Shown here: positions 22,428 through 37,718 of the stretch, one piece after another | Layout of the letters: the number at the start of each line of letters is the position of its first letter | Position numbering within the stretch: position 1 is the stretch's first letter | Assembly: GCA_035041965.1 (NCBI GenBank) | Contig: JAPYMA010001526.1 | Coordinates: forward strand, 62,001-126,000 | Length of the DNA: 64,000 nt | Origin: Anisakis pegreffii | Taxonomy: Eukaryota; Nematoda; Chromadorea; Rhabditida; Anisakidae | Direction: 5' to 3' | Position numbers and translations under genes: made by a program | Notes under the pieces: model-generated | Databases searched by the model: none | The model's input: only the letters and a program-made list of their open reading frames with translations | What the model was told of the DNA's origin: nothing

Positions 22428-23546
22428 TTAATTATAATTCGCTGAATTGCGTGACCAATCGCTATTCTGGTATAAATCGCGTACAAGCAGTTTTGCACCC
22501 GGCGGTAATTCCATCGGGAAATAGGGCAAATTGTTTGGCTGTATTTCATCCTGTTCCACATATACATCATCTTCTGAAGATTGAGTGGTAACAATAGCTA
22601 ATACTACTACTAACAATAATAACTAACCACTTCTGCCAATCAAAGAACACCCTCCATTTTTTTCACTTCTGAAGTGACAATCCAGACAAATGATCCTTAT
22701 GGCTCGTCCCACGATACTCTCATATTCGTCAATAATGCTGATATCACGCCTTTTGAACGATTTCACGTAGAAGTTTTTACGAGCCGGTAACTGAAATTGT
22801 TTTGTATTCGATAAAGAACGAGATGAATGAGCGAACAGATAAATTATTGACCAAAAATCGATGGATCTCGACAAATCGTTCCGTATCTTCACAATACCGC
22901 GCATCTAAATTGCCCTCATATAAAATGTCGATTGCAAACGTTCGATCTTGTAATGAACCCGGAATCTTTAGCTCGACGTCAACCACTGTGGCCGGATGAC
23001 TGGGAAAATTGGCCTGTTGAAACGAACGTATAATCATCACTCGTACAGTTTAATTCAATTTCACACAAAAATTCATATGTTGCAGTGAATATCTTCGAAA
23101 TGAACCGTGAAACTGCTTGATGCACTCAGAAAATATCGCGATGAATCGATCAACCTGCGTAAAATTAATCGTTCCACTCGCAAGACCCGTCCAGAAACCA
23201 ATTGTTGACGAATTGTAAAAAACGGAAGTTGCTTTTATTGGTGTTACTGGAATGAGATTATTTCTTGATGTATTTTCAATTGGCGGATGAACTCTCAAAA
23301 ACGAAACATCCGTGAATACTCTTCATAAAAGACTGAAAAAATGAGACCGAAAAGTTGACATCAAAAGAGAAACTTTCGAAAGATGTTCAACAAAAACCCA
23401 CTGAGAGTGACTCCTTTCGGAACAGCGATCACGAAACCCGCATGATCATAACGGAAATTGAAATCGGTTGGAGACAGTGAATTTACTCGTCCGAAAATCA
23501 AGTAAACTAAAATGCAGTTCAGAAGTCGATGCTGTACTTTGTGCAT
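22428..23546 (-). CDS. Predicted secreted protein, unknown family (269 aa)
   Basis: Not recognised. Minus-strand exons 23546-23398, 23320-23155, 23013-22852, 22790-22628 and 22597-22428 join in phase to 269 codons plus stop. The N-terminus is a signal peptide (MHKVQHRLLNCILVYLIF, cleavage near GRVNS). The mature part contains HPPIENTSRNNLIPVTP, SSTIGFWTGLASGTINFTQ, PATVVDVELKIPG and a CLDCHF pair near the end, then an acidic segment (SSEDDVYVEQDE). At least three N-glycosylation sequons are visible (NTS, NSS, NFT). No membrane segment follows the signal. The donor used at 23397 is weak (GTTTTT). It ends about 140 bp from the SOD-like gene, tail to tail. Confidence 0.72.
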
Positions 23547-24846
23547 TATTGAGTGAATCGAAGGTTTCGTGACAGAATGAAGTGAACGTGGAGGAATGGA
23601 TAAACTGAACGAGTCATTTCTATGTGCGCAAGATTATAATCCACGAGAATTTTTCTTTGTAATGGAAAGTAATCAATCAGATTTATCCACCATTCGAGAT
23701 GCATTTGATGTGGAATAAATCGAAGAGTATCTGATATAAAATTAGTTGGAATTCATCACAATGAAATAAATTTATCGTATATGTGGTTCTTAATGGCCTA
23801 GTTATTCAACTGAACAAAACCACTCGATTCCCGTGGAGATATTTCTTGAGATATCGTTCTATTGATATCATTATCATGATTGTATTGTATTCATTCCTTT
23901 TATTTCATTGTTATTAATTATTGTTCTTAGTGAATGTGTCATTCCACTGATATGGTAGTTTACGCTTCGGTGACTGCTTCTATTGGTGTTACTGGAATGA
24001 AATTATTTGTTGATATATTTTAACTCATCGTTTTTGATTACTCACTTTTATCGTAGCTGAACAACCTTATCAATTACTGTAATTTACTGCAAAGTTTAAT
24101 CAGAATTACATCAAATGGATACTTTGTTTTTGGTCATTCATATAAATAGCATTTTAATTGTAATTCGAAATAATCACTTTAAGAATAATTAGTTTAAGTG
24201 GATGCAAGGCTATGTGAGATGATTGTATTTCGTGACGACATGTGTCATATCTGAGTTTAGCCCACAAATATGTGCATGATTCGATACCGTTTAATCGAGA
24301 ATAATCTCAGCTTTCAAAAAATATACAATGTGTCCAATCGAATATGCCACGCTACTCAGATATCCTCAATTTTCTGAAGGTGTGTCAGTGAAAATTCTTA
24401 AAGAAGCGCTCCATTACAATATTGGAGAGTCCTTGCTTCTCAGTTTTGCCCACAAACATGTGCATATTTCGATACCGTTTAATCGAGAGGAATCTCAGCT
24501 TTCTGAAAATATATCTGGCTCTGTTCTGTTCTCTTCAATCCCTCAACTGTTCTGTTCCATCCTACTCTTTATGTCCTGTTTTTGGAACTGTTTTATGCGA
24601 TTGCTTACGATTAGTGTAGAGACGTCACTGCAGTCAGTAAGTACCCGCTCAGCTGCGAATGTGTCCGAACGAAATGCCGTTTTGATTCTATAAACCTTTA
24701 ACGACAAAATTATTAGATCGGTTCCCTTCTTGAGGATATATATGCAGTATGTTTTAAGTTTACGCGTATTCGTGCTAATGAATGCATGCTTTATGGTATT
24801 CCTCTAATTACTGATCGTTTTATTTGAGTGAATTTGTGATTATAAT
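23547..24846. other. Divergent intergenic region with a diverged duplication
   Basis: The 5' sides of the secreted-protein gene and PPWD1. Two units (about 24256-24323 and 24442-24511) share CCCACAAA-ATGTGCAT and TTCGATACCGTTTAATCGAGA and are about 187 bp apart. No gene recognised. Confidence 0.55.
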
Positions 24847-27800
24847 ATGGTAAAAAGATCAGCTGATCCATCGAAAGGAGATGAAGGAGACGGAGATGCG
24901 GAAAGCAATGGACTCAGTTCGAAGAAACCGAAACCGAAAGGTTTCTTATTTTGTTTTACTTCATTCTAAGGCTTCATCTGTTTATTTTCATACTCTGTTA
25001 AGTTCACAAAACTTTAGCGATCATTATTTTTTATCGTTCAAACGGCTGAATTTTGTTGAGTGCTATTATTTTTCGATTGATATCGTCCAGTTTCAGCTCT
25101 ACCTTTCGAGTCCACCTATCTTCGTGCCATACCACGTGCCCAACAGTATGAGAAATCGTTTATGCATCGTGATACAATATCTCATGCTATCGCCACAGTG
25201 TTCGTACTTATTTTCTTTCTTATTACAGAAAAGTGATAATGAGCTTATTGTATGGCTGACGTTTATTCTAATCGAGGTAATAGATGTACATAAAGTTTTC
25301 GATTTCAGAACAGATTTCATAATAACAGCCAGTGTGGATGGCCATTTAAAGTTATGGAAGAAGAAACATTCTGAAGGAATTGAATTCGTCAAACATTTTA
25401 GATGTCATCTTTGTTAGTTTCTACTGTTTTATCGTTTCATCTTAACTTTTACATGCTCATTTGATCACTTATCTTCATGAGGAATGAATTCACGATTCCA
25501 AACTGAATTTGAATAAAATTTCAGATGGATTTTCACATATAGCCATAAATCATAATGGTACGTTAATGGTGACTGTTTGCACACAAGATAAATCGATGAA
25601 AATATTTGATGTGCCGAATTTCGATATGATCAATATGTTCAAACTGGATTTTGCGCCGAAGGTAGCAGCGTGGATACATCAAGGTTATTATTGTAATTAT
25701 TATTTTGTGGTCATTTATCGTTGATATTATCGGCATTGCATCGACTATTCAGGTAATGATGTTATGCAAGCGCTAGCAGTTACTGATTCGGAATCGAGTC
25801 GCATTTTTATTTACGATGGTAAAGGTGACGACAAACCCATTAATATCATCGAGAAACTGCATTCCAAACCTATTGGGATCATTGAAGTGAGTTGGATTCT
25901 TGTTGTTTGTTGTTATTGTTACTCTTATTCATCGTTGTAGTGCTGGATGCTGACAGCTGAGAAACTTTCAGTATAATGCGGTGTTTGATTGTGTGATATC
26001 CATTGATATAGTTGGTATGCTCGAGTATTGGTCAGGTCCTAAGCATGATTTCCAATTTCCGACGAATATCACTTGGAAATACAAAACCGATACAGATTTG
26101 TATGAATTCGTGAAGGTTTGTGCTTAAATGCGACGAGTTTTATATTCATACAAGAGATATAGACGTGTTTCTGAATGGTTTGTAGCGAATTCATTGTTTG
26201 CAGTTGAAATCTGCACCGCGATGTTTGGTGATAGCGCCAAATGGTCGACGTTTCGCTGCGGTGGGCATAGATCGCCGAATTAGAATATTCGACTTCATGA
26301 GTGGAAAACTGCAGAAAACAATCGATGAGACATTACAGTCGTACATGGAACAAGCAAAGCTGAATAAGTAGTATTTTTGTTGTTATTGTTGTGATTATTT
26401 TATTATTGCTATCATTATTGTATGATTTTTGAAGGCATTTCGGTCTACAAAATATGGAATGGAATCGGCGCGTAGCGTTGGAAAAGGAGTTGGATCGGGA
26501 TGAGAACACATTCCAGCATATGTCGATTTGTTTCGATGAGACGAGTAATTTTCTGATATATCCGACACCAATCGGTATCAAAGTGAGTTGTTTGTGGATT
26601 CGTTTCATTGATGAAGTCATGCACGTTTCACTTCAGGTGGTGAATCTGTTCACCGACGAAACAGTTCGAGAGATCGGGAAAGGAGAGAATATTCGATTTT
26701 TGGGTGTTTCGTTATGTCGTGCCGTACCAGATGTTAGGGAACGCTTGCAGGTGGGGTTGGTTATGGTCATTTTGTACTGAATTTTTTATGGTGATGTGTT
26801 GGTTGACGGGTGAAGATTTCAGGGTGCTGCAGCAACAGTGGAAACGGAGGCAGCTGAAAATCCGAACTTGAGAAGGAGTGAGCCTGATCCGATGATTGTT
26901 AGTTTGTTGTATTGTTTGTTCTAGAAATAATTTGTTGAGAGGTAAATGTTATGTTTGTTATTTCAGGTAGCGTGTGCGTATAAAAAGAATCGTTTCTATC
27001 TGTTCACAAACGCAGAGCCATATTCGGTGGATGAAGCAGACAGTGTGGACGGGAGTGGAATGGGACGTGATGTGTTCAATGAGAAACCGACGAAGGAGGA
27101 TATTATCACGGCTGTGGAGGTGAATGAATTTTGATTGGTTGTGCTCTGTTGTGGATCAGAAAATTGGGAGTTATTCATTTTATTGGGAGTTGTTTTGATG
27201 GTTTAAACAAGTAGTTAGTTTTATGTTAATGGGTCTTTTATCGTTGCTCTTTCAAAGTGCATCTTTGCAGCAAGACCTTCCCGAGTCGCGTATCACCGAT
27301 CACGCCATCATACACACGACCTATGGCGATATTCATATTAAATTGCATCCGCACGAGTGTCCCAAAGCTGTCGAGAACTTTTGTACGCATGCGAGACGGG
27401 GCTATTATAACGGGCACACGTTCCATCGTGTTATTAAAGGCTTCATGATACAGGTTGGTTGGATTCGATTGTTGTCGGTGGAATCATTCTCGATTTATTA
27501 TGATTGCAGACAGGCGACCCGACCGGGAAGGGAACTGGTGGGCAGTCGATATGGGGCGACGATTTCGAGGATGAATTCCATCCGAGACTGAAACACGACA
27601 AACCGTTCATGGTGTCGATGGCTAACGCCGGTCCGAACACGAACGGCTCGCAGTTCTTCATCACGGTCATACCGGCCGATTGGCTGGACGGAAAAAACAC
27701 TCTTTTTGGACAGGTGAGGAGATTGGTCTGATTGTATTTGTGGTTGGATGTGAAATGGTTGTATATTTTGCGTATTGTAATTATTTGTGTTTGATGAGTT

Positions 27801-27911
27801 TAGGTGACGGAGGGTTTCAACGTGGTTCAAAAGATAAGTCAAGTGAGCACTTACGAGAAGAGTGGACGACCCAAGGAGGAAATCAGTATCATTTCAATAA
27901 CGCTGAAGTAG
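24847..27911 (+). CDS. cyn-15: PPWD1: WD40 and cyclophilin spliceosomal isomerase
   Basis: Nuclear peptidyl-prolyl isomerase found with catalytic spliceosomes. Fourteen exons: 24847-24940, 25097-25199, 25309-25412, 25525-25683, 25753-25886, 25972-26115, 26204-26367, 26435-26582, 26637-26750, 26823-26897, 26967-27119, 27271-27453, 27510-27713 and 27804-27911. They join in phase to 628 codons (human 646). A basic N-terminus ([17 protein letters not shown]) precedes WD repeats ([74 protein letters not shown]). The C-terminal cyclophilin domain has [34 protein letters not shown] (catalytic-site Gln and Phe) and [10 protein letters not shown]. The second exon start has two candidate AGs (25090 and 25096). 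Confidence 0.96.
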
Positions 27912-29015
27912 AGTATCGTGCTGTTTGAACATCATATTGATGTGTTGTGTAATATTGAATTCGTTGTTGTGATCTCTTTGTTTTGTACATTTGTGATTGT
28001 AATGTTTTGACATTGTCATATTTGTAATTGGTTGATTGTTGAATAAAATATCAGAACGAGAAGAGATCATATCAAATGAGTGGTAAAACTCTCATTTGCA
28101 AAGTTAAGGTTATGAAATCCTTCATTTTATATTGCACTGATTTTGAGGGATACTTTTTGTGGTGATTATGATTTGGTATTGTTTGATGATTGCTTTTTGT
28201 AGGGTCATTTCTGGTGTGGTTACCTTTGAAAGGGGTAGAATTGTGATACTGATTGCTAAGGGGACGTTCCCCTCCCGAAAATAGTCTTGGCTACGCCAGT
28301 AACCCATTTCATTTATAACTAAATTAGAAGTATTGAGCGAAGTGATAATATAGAATGGGTGCTCTTTTGATAGGAGTTATGTGTGTGCGATGGGATGGAA
28401 CGAGTGGTTTATTTACATTTTATATTCTTTCACTTTTTTGTGTCTTATTCGCATTTCTTTTGGGTTGTCGTGATTTTTTGTAGCGATTACAATTTGAATC
28501 TTTTAGTAAGTATCTAAATGAATATTGTTTAGTGGTCTGAGAATTGTGTTGGGAGCGTATCTGGTTGTTCGGGAGTTATTATTTTATGGTTTATTAGTGT
28601 GTCGTTATTGAATTGTTGTTCGTTATCGATCAATCACTTGAGTGAGTGGATCGTAGTGATACTGTGGAATGATTCATGACGGTGTTGTGTTGCGTTGGTG
28701 GGGTGCGATTTTTGTGGTGATTATTGTTGCGATTTGAATTGTACGTTCTTGATTTTTTTGTTATTGTTAGATTGTTTTGTTGTGATTTGTGATTGCGCAG
28801 CGCATTTCGATAGTGATAAGATGGTTGGAAGGATTGTTTGAGTGGTATTTGGCAGAGACACTTTGAGATGTTACTGATTTGTGCGTTATTCTCGATGTGC
28901 GTCATGAACGAAGGTGTTGTTTTTTGATTAGGCGTTCATTTAACAAATAAATGTGTTTTATAGCATCATCTATAGCTGAATCGGGAAAAGAAGAGTATAG
29001 TGACTGATACTGAAA
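27912..29015. other. Intergenic between PPWD1 and arx-4
   Basis: AT/GT-rich with a likely polyadenylation signal AATAAA at 28042-28047. No gene recognised. Confidence 0.55.
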
Positions 29016-30747
29016 ATGATAATTCTCGAGCAGAACAATCGAATAATCACCGAAGTGCTTGAGTTGAAATTCAATGCCGTCAAACAGGGGTGAGATATTA
29101 TTCCATTTTTCGAGTCACTTTCTTCAAAAACTTAGTGAATTCTGTGTGAAGTTGTGAATTTCTTACAGATTGTAATCTGTATCTATCTGGTACATGTGGT
29201 AATTTGGTGGGCGGTGATCTTGAGAATGTTCACTGGACAATGTTTTGGTTTCAGGAACAAGCCCGATTCGGTGGATGTGCGATTTGCGGATTTTGACGGC
29301 GTTGTTTATCACATATCGAATTTGGATGCGGATCGATATAAAATTATGGTTAGCGATTCGTTTGTTACATTTATAGTTCGTCATCTTTTGGCTTTTTCCA
29401 ACGTAAGTGTAATCGTTCTCTTCATTTCAGTTGAGTATTTCACTGAAATTCTATAAAGATCTACAAGAGCACGGCGCTGATGACGTGAGTCTGTTCTTTT
29501 CCATATCCAATATTGTTTGTTTCACTTTTATATTCGTGTAGAGAGATTTGTTGAATTGGAAAATTGTGTGCAATGAAGTATTTTGATGATATGATTGCAG
29601 TTGCTGAAACGAGAATATGCAAATTATCTGATGTCTCAGCCAGAGCCAGGCTATAACGTGTCGATATTATACGATCTGAACGCCCTGCCCGAAGACATTG
29701 ATCATATAATCTGGCAAGCATCGCATCTGAAACGCAATTGTTTTGCGTCCGTGTTTGAGAAGTATTTCGATTTCCAAGCGAATGGTCAAGAGGGGCAAAA
29801 ACGGGCGGTTATTCATTACCGGGATGATGAAACGCTGTTGGTTGCAGATCTGTTTTGATTTGGGTTTATTGTTTTGTGTGTTCCGAGAGGGAATTGTGTT
29901 GTTTTGAACAAGTTGACATTCGGATTTTGTGATTGATCTGGTTTGGAATTTAAAAGGCACGTGCGAATACATTTATTTTGCAACTTCAATTTCTCTGATT
30001 CAGTGTTTCAGTTTAATTTGAGCGTTGTTTCAGTTATATTGAAGCGAAAGCGGATCGCGTAACGGTGATATTCAGTACGATTTTCCGTGATCCGGACGAT
30101 GTGATCATTGGGAAACTATTTCTGCAGGTTTGTTTTGTTCGGTTTTTGATTTTGTTTTCTTTTTGGAATAATTATTTTTTGGTGCAGAAAATTTGTTATG
30201 AATGAATGTGTACAGGAATTCCGTGAGGGACGAAAGGCGTCGCAAACCGCGCCTCAAGTGCTGTACTCGGTCGGCGAACCCCCACTCGAACTGAGAAGTT
30301 GTGCAGATGCACGTGTCGGTGATAATGTCGGTTATATCACGTTCGGTATGTTCTCGCTTGTTTTCGTGATTGAGTGATGATAACGATAACTTATTCAGTA
30401 CTCTTCCCACGCCATACGAACAAGAACGCACGCGATAACACCATCAATCTGATACATACATTCCGTGACTACCTTCATTACCATATCAAATGCTCTAAGG
30501 TATGATCTCATTATCTGTTCTTTCAACGAGTGATTCTATTTGAAATTCAGGCCTATATGCATTCGCGTATGCGTGCGAAAACGTCAGATTTCTTGAAGGT
30601 TTTGAATCGGGCGAGACCTGAGGGAAGGATCGAGAAGAAGACGTTCTCGTGAGTGATTCTTTTGCATCTTATTATCATTATTGTCATCTTTCATTTATTC
30701 TACGATACGTTATTCATTTCAGTGGTCGAACATTCCAACAACTGTGA
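29016..30747 (+). CDS. arx-4: Arp2/3 complex subunit 2 (p34-Arc)
   Basis: Core subunit that, with ARPC4, contacts the mother actin filament in branch formation. Nine exons: 29016-29089, 29255-29348, 29431-29484, 29601-29836, 30034-30127, 30216-30345, 30399-30499, 30551-30648 and 30723-30747. They join in phase to 301 codons (human 300). Landmarks are [116 protein letters not shown] and [18 protein letters not shown]. The last exon carries only eight residues and the stop. C. elegans arx-4 is, from memory, on chromosome III. Confidence 0.98.
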
Positions 30748-31530
30748 GTGTTGTTCAAACTAGCCGATCGTCGGTTTGAGTGATTAATAGATTGTGTTTC
30801 TTGTAATCGAAGAAATCAGTTGATTTCATTGTACCTTTCTGAGACTGTATTTTGCTTTATTTGATCTTCATTGCTGTTGATTATCGTTTTATTAGTTCCC
30901 ACTTTTTACTTATTTATTGAAATTGTTAAAATTGTTTTCGCTTTATTTTGATTACGCTCTGATGTTAATAGTACATATTGTGACTATTTGAAACTTTTCA
31001 GTGCATCAAACAATGATAATTTTTGCAGTGATACGTAATTTTTATGATTATGTTGTAGCGTTTCGTTCTCTTTATTTTTGCCTCGAATTGCCCAAAAGTT
31101 TTGAATTCGTATGGAAAAAACTAAATTGTTGTGTTCCTTCGAATGCTTTGGAAGAGATTTTCGTGAGGCATCAAATTTTATGAAAGTTAGTTTCTGAAAA
31201 AAAAAACACGCTGGTAGGGAATACATGCTTTCGAGCGAGTAGGAATTGGGAAATTTTATTGACGGACTTCCAGGCCATCGAAGATGTAATAGAGCTCTCT
31301 AGCTGACAACCACTGCTGTAAACAAATAAGGATAATTTGCGTACACATTTATTGTAATCAGTTTTTAAAATAAAAGTGCTTAAATTTGTTTCTTCACACA
31401 CCAAATATTTGTGTATCAGTTCGTTGAGAATAGCAGTGATCTCGATGAGTAATGGGTTCCTTCAGGAAATTAAACTTTATTCACAAAAATACATATTTTG
31501 TCGTTCGATTTTTCTCAAATAATGAGATAT
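30748..31530. other. Intergenic 3' flank of arx-4
   Basis: AT-rich with no gene recognised. Confidence 0.5.
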
Positions 31531-31790
31531 AACTTACGAAAGTTTCATTCGTCGTGAAAACGTGTTCAAATGATATTTTTTAGTGTTTACTTCTTTATTG
31601 TTCAAATAATCAAAAAGTGTTTAAATAATATTTATTTTTTATTTATTTTTTTAGTGTTTATTATTGTTTATTTCTTTCAATATCAGTTGAACGGTTACTG
31701 TAATGTTTCCTCATTGATTATCATCCTTGCTTTATACTTGCTTTCTGAACATTTTTCATCGGTGGAATTTTAGAAGTAACTTACATAAAT
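31531..31790 (-). repeat. ~260-bp dispersed repeat, copy B (inverted)
   Basis: Reverse-complement copy of 17891-18151. It starts AACTTACGAAAGTTTCATTC and ends GAAGTAACTTACATAAAT. Confidence 0.85.
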
Positions 31791-33667
31791 AATTGATTCA
31801 CGATCAGTTTTATTTTAAAATGATAAAAAGAAATGGAAATAGATTCATGTTTATCGTCGAGATACTTTGCTGAATTGGTGATACAGTTGGTCGTGCTTTG
31901 GTGATGTCCTACGAATGGTTTATTTATGTTGATAGATTCCCGTACGTTGATAGATTATGCGAGTAGAGAATTGTGAGGAATCGTTGATATGATTCGATGA
32001 GGAAGGGAAAAGTGAATGAAAGAACCATAACAAGAGGACGTTTTCGTTATTGAATGCAGTTTCGAGCGATTAGGTAACGTGGAAAAGAATCAGAAGATCG
32101 TATTTATTCCTTGTTAGAAGTGTAATTATAATGAAGACATTTGAAGATTGTGATTCAAATGATGATTTATGAATGAGATGGTAGAGCACTGATGCAGATA
32201 GTGTGTGACATCTGATGAAGTGTGATAATTTCATGGTGATGCACTTTTTATGTGCAGTGTTCATTTAAAAAATGATTATGCACTAGCATCAACGATCATT
32301 ATAACGATTGCAAATGAATATAATCAGACTAAGTCTATAATAATGTGAGCATTACTATCGATAATGAAATTACGAGTTGATGTGTCTAAGTGCAGAATGT
32401 GTAAGAAAGATATAACGGGATGGATGGTTTAATACGTTTCAAATTCTATTTGTCCAAATATCACTCGCGAACACAAGAGTCAGCAGTAGAGCAGCATCAA
32501 GTAATAAATAATTTTATGGGACATACTCGATTTAATGACGTTCTTTCGATTGTTTATATGAAGGCAGCCAGTGATGTTACTACCCCTATTACCTCAACGT
32601 GTTCACTGCAGTCTTCAAATCCTATCCATATGAAAGGGAGAGATGAATGAATGACCTGATCAGACGGAAATGTTCAATGGAGACAAGTGAAAGGGATTAC
32701 GCTCAAAGAATGCCACTATGAGGATATGTTAACACCTGTTCTGTTCCTCGACAGCCCTGAGGCAACGTCCACGTAAATTCTTCGGGTATCAGCCATGAAA
32801 TTATGGAATTCTAATCTCGAGGCAAGATTTTGCGTCATAGATTCAACGTGAATCTATTGATTTGGGAATGAAGAGAGCAGGATAAAGATATATTGTTATA
32901 TCTTCAATAAGAATATACGTCTTCTTCTCTACTGCCTAAAAATATCGCTCAAACATGATATTCTTACTGAGGACATATGTATATTCTCAGTGAGATATTA
33001 TGTTCCGAGATGTTGTCTGAACATTAAATCAGCTCTTGGTGAGTATAACTCGAGATGCATTCTCAGCAGTTGGATACGTGAATAGCAGATCACTTCATTC
33101 AAATAATTTATTTGTCGTTTTAATTCACTTCTTCATTGTTCACTACTTAATTGCCTCATTCACCGACACCCCTCTCACCCCATCTCTGCTCTTCGAGAGG
33201 AGTGTTTCACAGGCGATTTCTTCTCCGATTTCGACTCGCTTCCTGCGACTGAACCATTGAGATTTTATGTTGGAATATCTTGACATTTTGAGGATTTTTT
33301 CAGGAACATTTGCATAGCGAGATGCTGCTATGGGATGCCGCTATCAGTTGCCAGGCAATGTGTATGCTGATTGGTTAATGCATTTCGAGGAGGCGGCCTT
33401 TACGTGGCACTCAAAAATATTTATTTATGTAGTATTTGAGAGGAATTATTATCTGTTATCTCTTCTCCGTTATCGTCCTTTGCGAATGGGACTAACGTTA
33501 GCCAGATGAAGTAGTAGTCTTAGTAACTGTAAATGTGATTGTTCTTGTGCTGTTTTGAGGGTTGCTTTGTTGAGTTCGTGTATTTGTTGTTGTTTCGTGA
33601 TTCGGATTTATCGAAATGGTGATTGGTCGTTCAGGTGGTAACTGATCAAGGCTTGAATTGTGCAGAG
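31791..33667. other. Intergenic upstream of dlc-1
   Basis: No gene recognised. An X-box-like site lies at 33347-33359, and a GC-richer block surrounds it (about 33300-33400), consistent with a promoter. Confidence 0.5.
33347..33359 (+). promoter_or_regulatory. RFX X-box-like motif upstream of dlc-1
   Basis: GTTGCC-A-GGCAAT is an inverted pair of RFX half-sites with a one-base spacer and one mismatch in the second half. It lies about 310 bp before the dlc-1 start codon. Confidence 0.35.
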
Positions 33668-35924
<2,257 letters not shown>

Positions 35925-37718
35925 TGCAGTCTGATATAATTATTGTTATAGCAACATGATTTGAATGACGGTGTTGTATGGGTAGATACTTGTTATTGCC
36001 GTGGCTGTTGCTGACTCTGATCATAATTGCATATTCGTTTCGTTCATGATGAAAATTGATCTTATTTTTTAATCATTACATTGTTATCATTAACTTCATT
36101 ATTATCATCACCATGTTTCTGCACAAAGAACTTATTCAACTCAGCTGATATTTCACACTTTGACGTAGAGAATCTCGTTATACTAGGAAGGGTTTATGGA
36201 AGTGAAAAAATTCTGATTTTTACTGCGGTAAATTTAGTTTGTAGAGTGGAATATAGAAGGGATGTAATAAATTGTTGAAGAGTTGCTTTTGGCGTTATGC
36301 TATCCTGATATACATATGTCCATCCGAAATTTTTATTGATGTATCAATTGAATGAATATATATATGGTTACATCTGACTATATTGCAATGGATCGTTTTT
36401 AATGACATAATACAATAGGGTATAATAGGTTGCCTTACCTTTAGATAATTGCCATTTGTTGATTACCTATTGATTTGTGCATTTGAAAGTGTTTCATTTC
36501 AGTTGCACAGCTTTTTTTTTGAGATATGAGCATTTCTTTGGGAGGAACGAACAGGACAGAGTTGTTTGAGGAAGAAAATGATGTGATTCTTTGAGCATTT
36601 AGGAAAGTATTTTGTTAGAGAATTTGAGTTTGCTTATTGGATTAGTTTAAAACTTTTTGAATTACACCCTTCATAATATTTTTTGTTTGTATTCGTCGGC
36701 TTCTGAACTTAAAAATTGATATAGAATATACGTTTGATATAGACAGCACATGTTCTTAAGATTATAAATTATTTGATACGTTTCGTTCGATTGCCGTTTG
36801 TTTATTCATCAATTGATGTGCACAATTTTATGTTCTGTCGTTCATTTTTGTGTTCGTTGCAAATAAATATACTTTATATCCAATTTTGGTTGTGCATTCT
36901 TTTTCGACAGTTTGGTTCGTCGACGGGAAATGATAACGAGTGTTGCAAACAGATTTTATTATCGTAGAAGGCGATCCTCTGGTATCGTTGCAAATTTGAG
37001 AGGTTTGCGAGACTTGTCGCATTGTCTCTCAGAAGGGTATATTAAAAATTTGGGAGGTATTTTTGGTTATGGGTGGGTTTAAGCATTCCGATGCTTTGAA
37101 GTCCTCTAGAGGCCTTGAAGTAAAACAGTGTGAGACCGTCGAAACAAAACTTCAGTGCAGAAATATCGTTTTGTTGAAGTTGGTCTGGTTTGATTTGCGT
37201 ATTAATGGTGTGTTACTTTGACGAGCGATTCTTCGAGGCAGGCTCTCAGGCGATTTTTCGATGTGTTAGTGTGTGGCGATTGTTTTGTAGCGATTAAAGT
37301 TCCGAACGGATTGTCGGTTCGCAGTTGAGCGCATTGGAACGCGTGCCACCGAATGATAGCAGTTATTGGTTGACTTTTTATTTGGGTTTGGAACTTATAG
37401 AAGTGAATGATGAGGGTGCGATAAGTACCTTTTTGTTGTTGAAACCGCTTGTTGAATTAAGCATTTACGGGGTGTTCATAGCGTTTTGCTTGCTATTGCA
37501 AAATTCAACGAAAAACTTCAAATTAGTGTTGCGTTATGAAATTTCACAATTTCCTATTCAAGTTCAGCGTTGAGTGATAATTGTTTTGTTGATAACATTA
37601 GGTAATGATGCATTGTTGGCTGCTGTTTGTCTTGTTCGGTGCGGTGGATGAAGTGATGATTGATGATTTGATTTGAAGTTTGGAATCGAGTTTGCTTTCA
37701 GCTTTCAAATATTGGATA
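35925..37718. other. Intergenic upstream of p23
   Basis: AT-rich, no gene recognised. It ends with a TTTGCTTTCAG acceptor about 20 bases before the p23 start codon, a probable trans-splice site. Confidence 0.5.

Noticed and set aside
25201..25308. Open frame between PPWD1 exons 2 and 3
   Set aside because: It breaks the conserved [14 protein letters not shown] alignment; splicing from 25199 to 25309 restores it.
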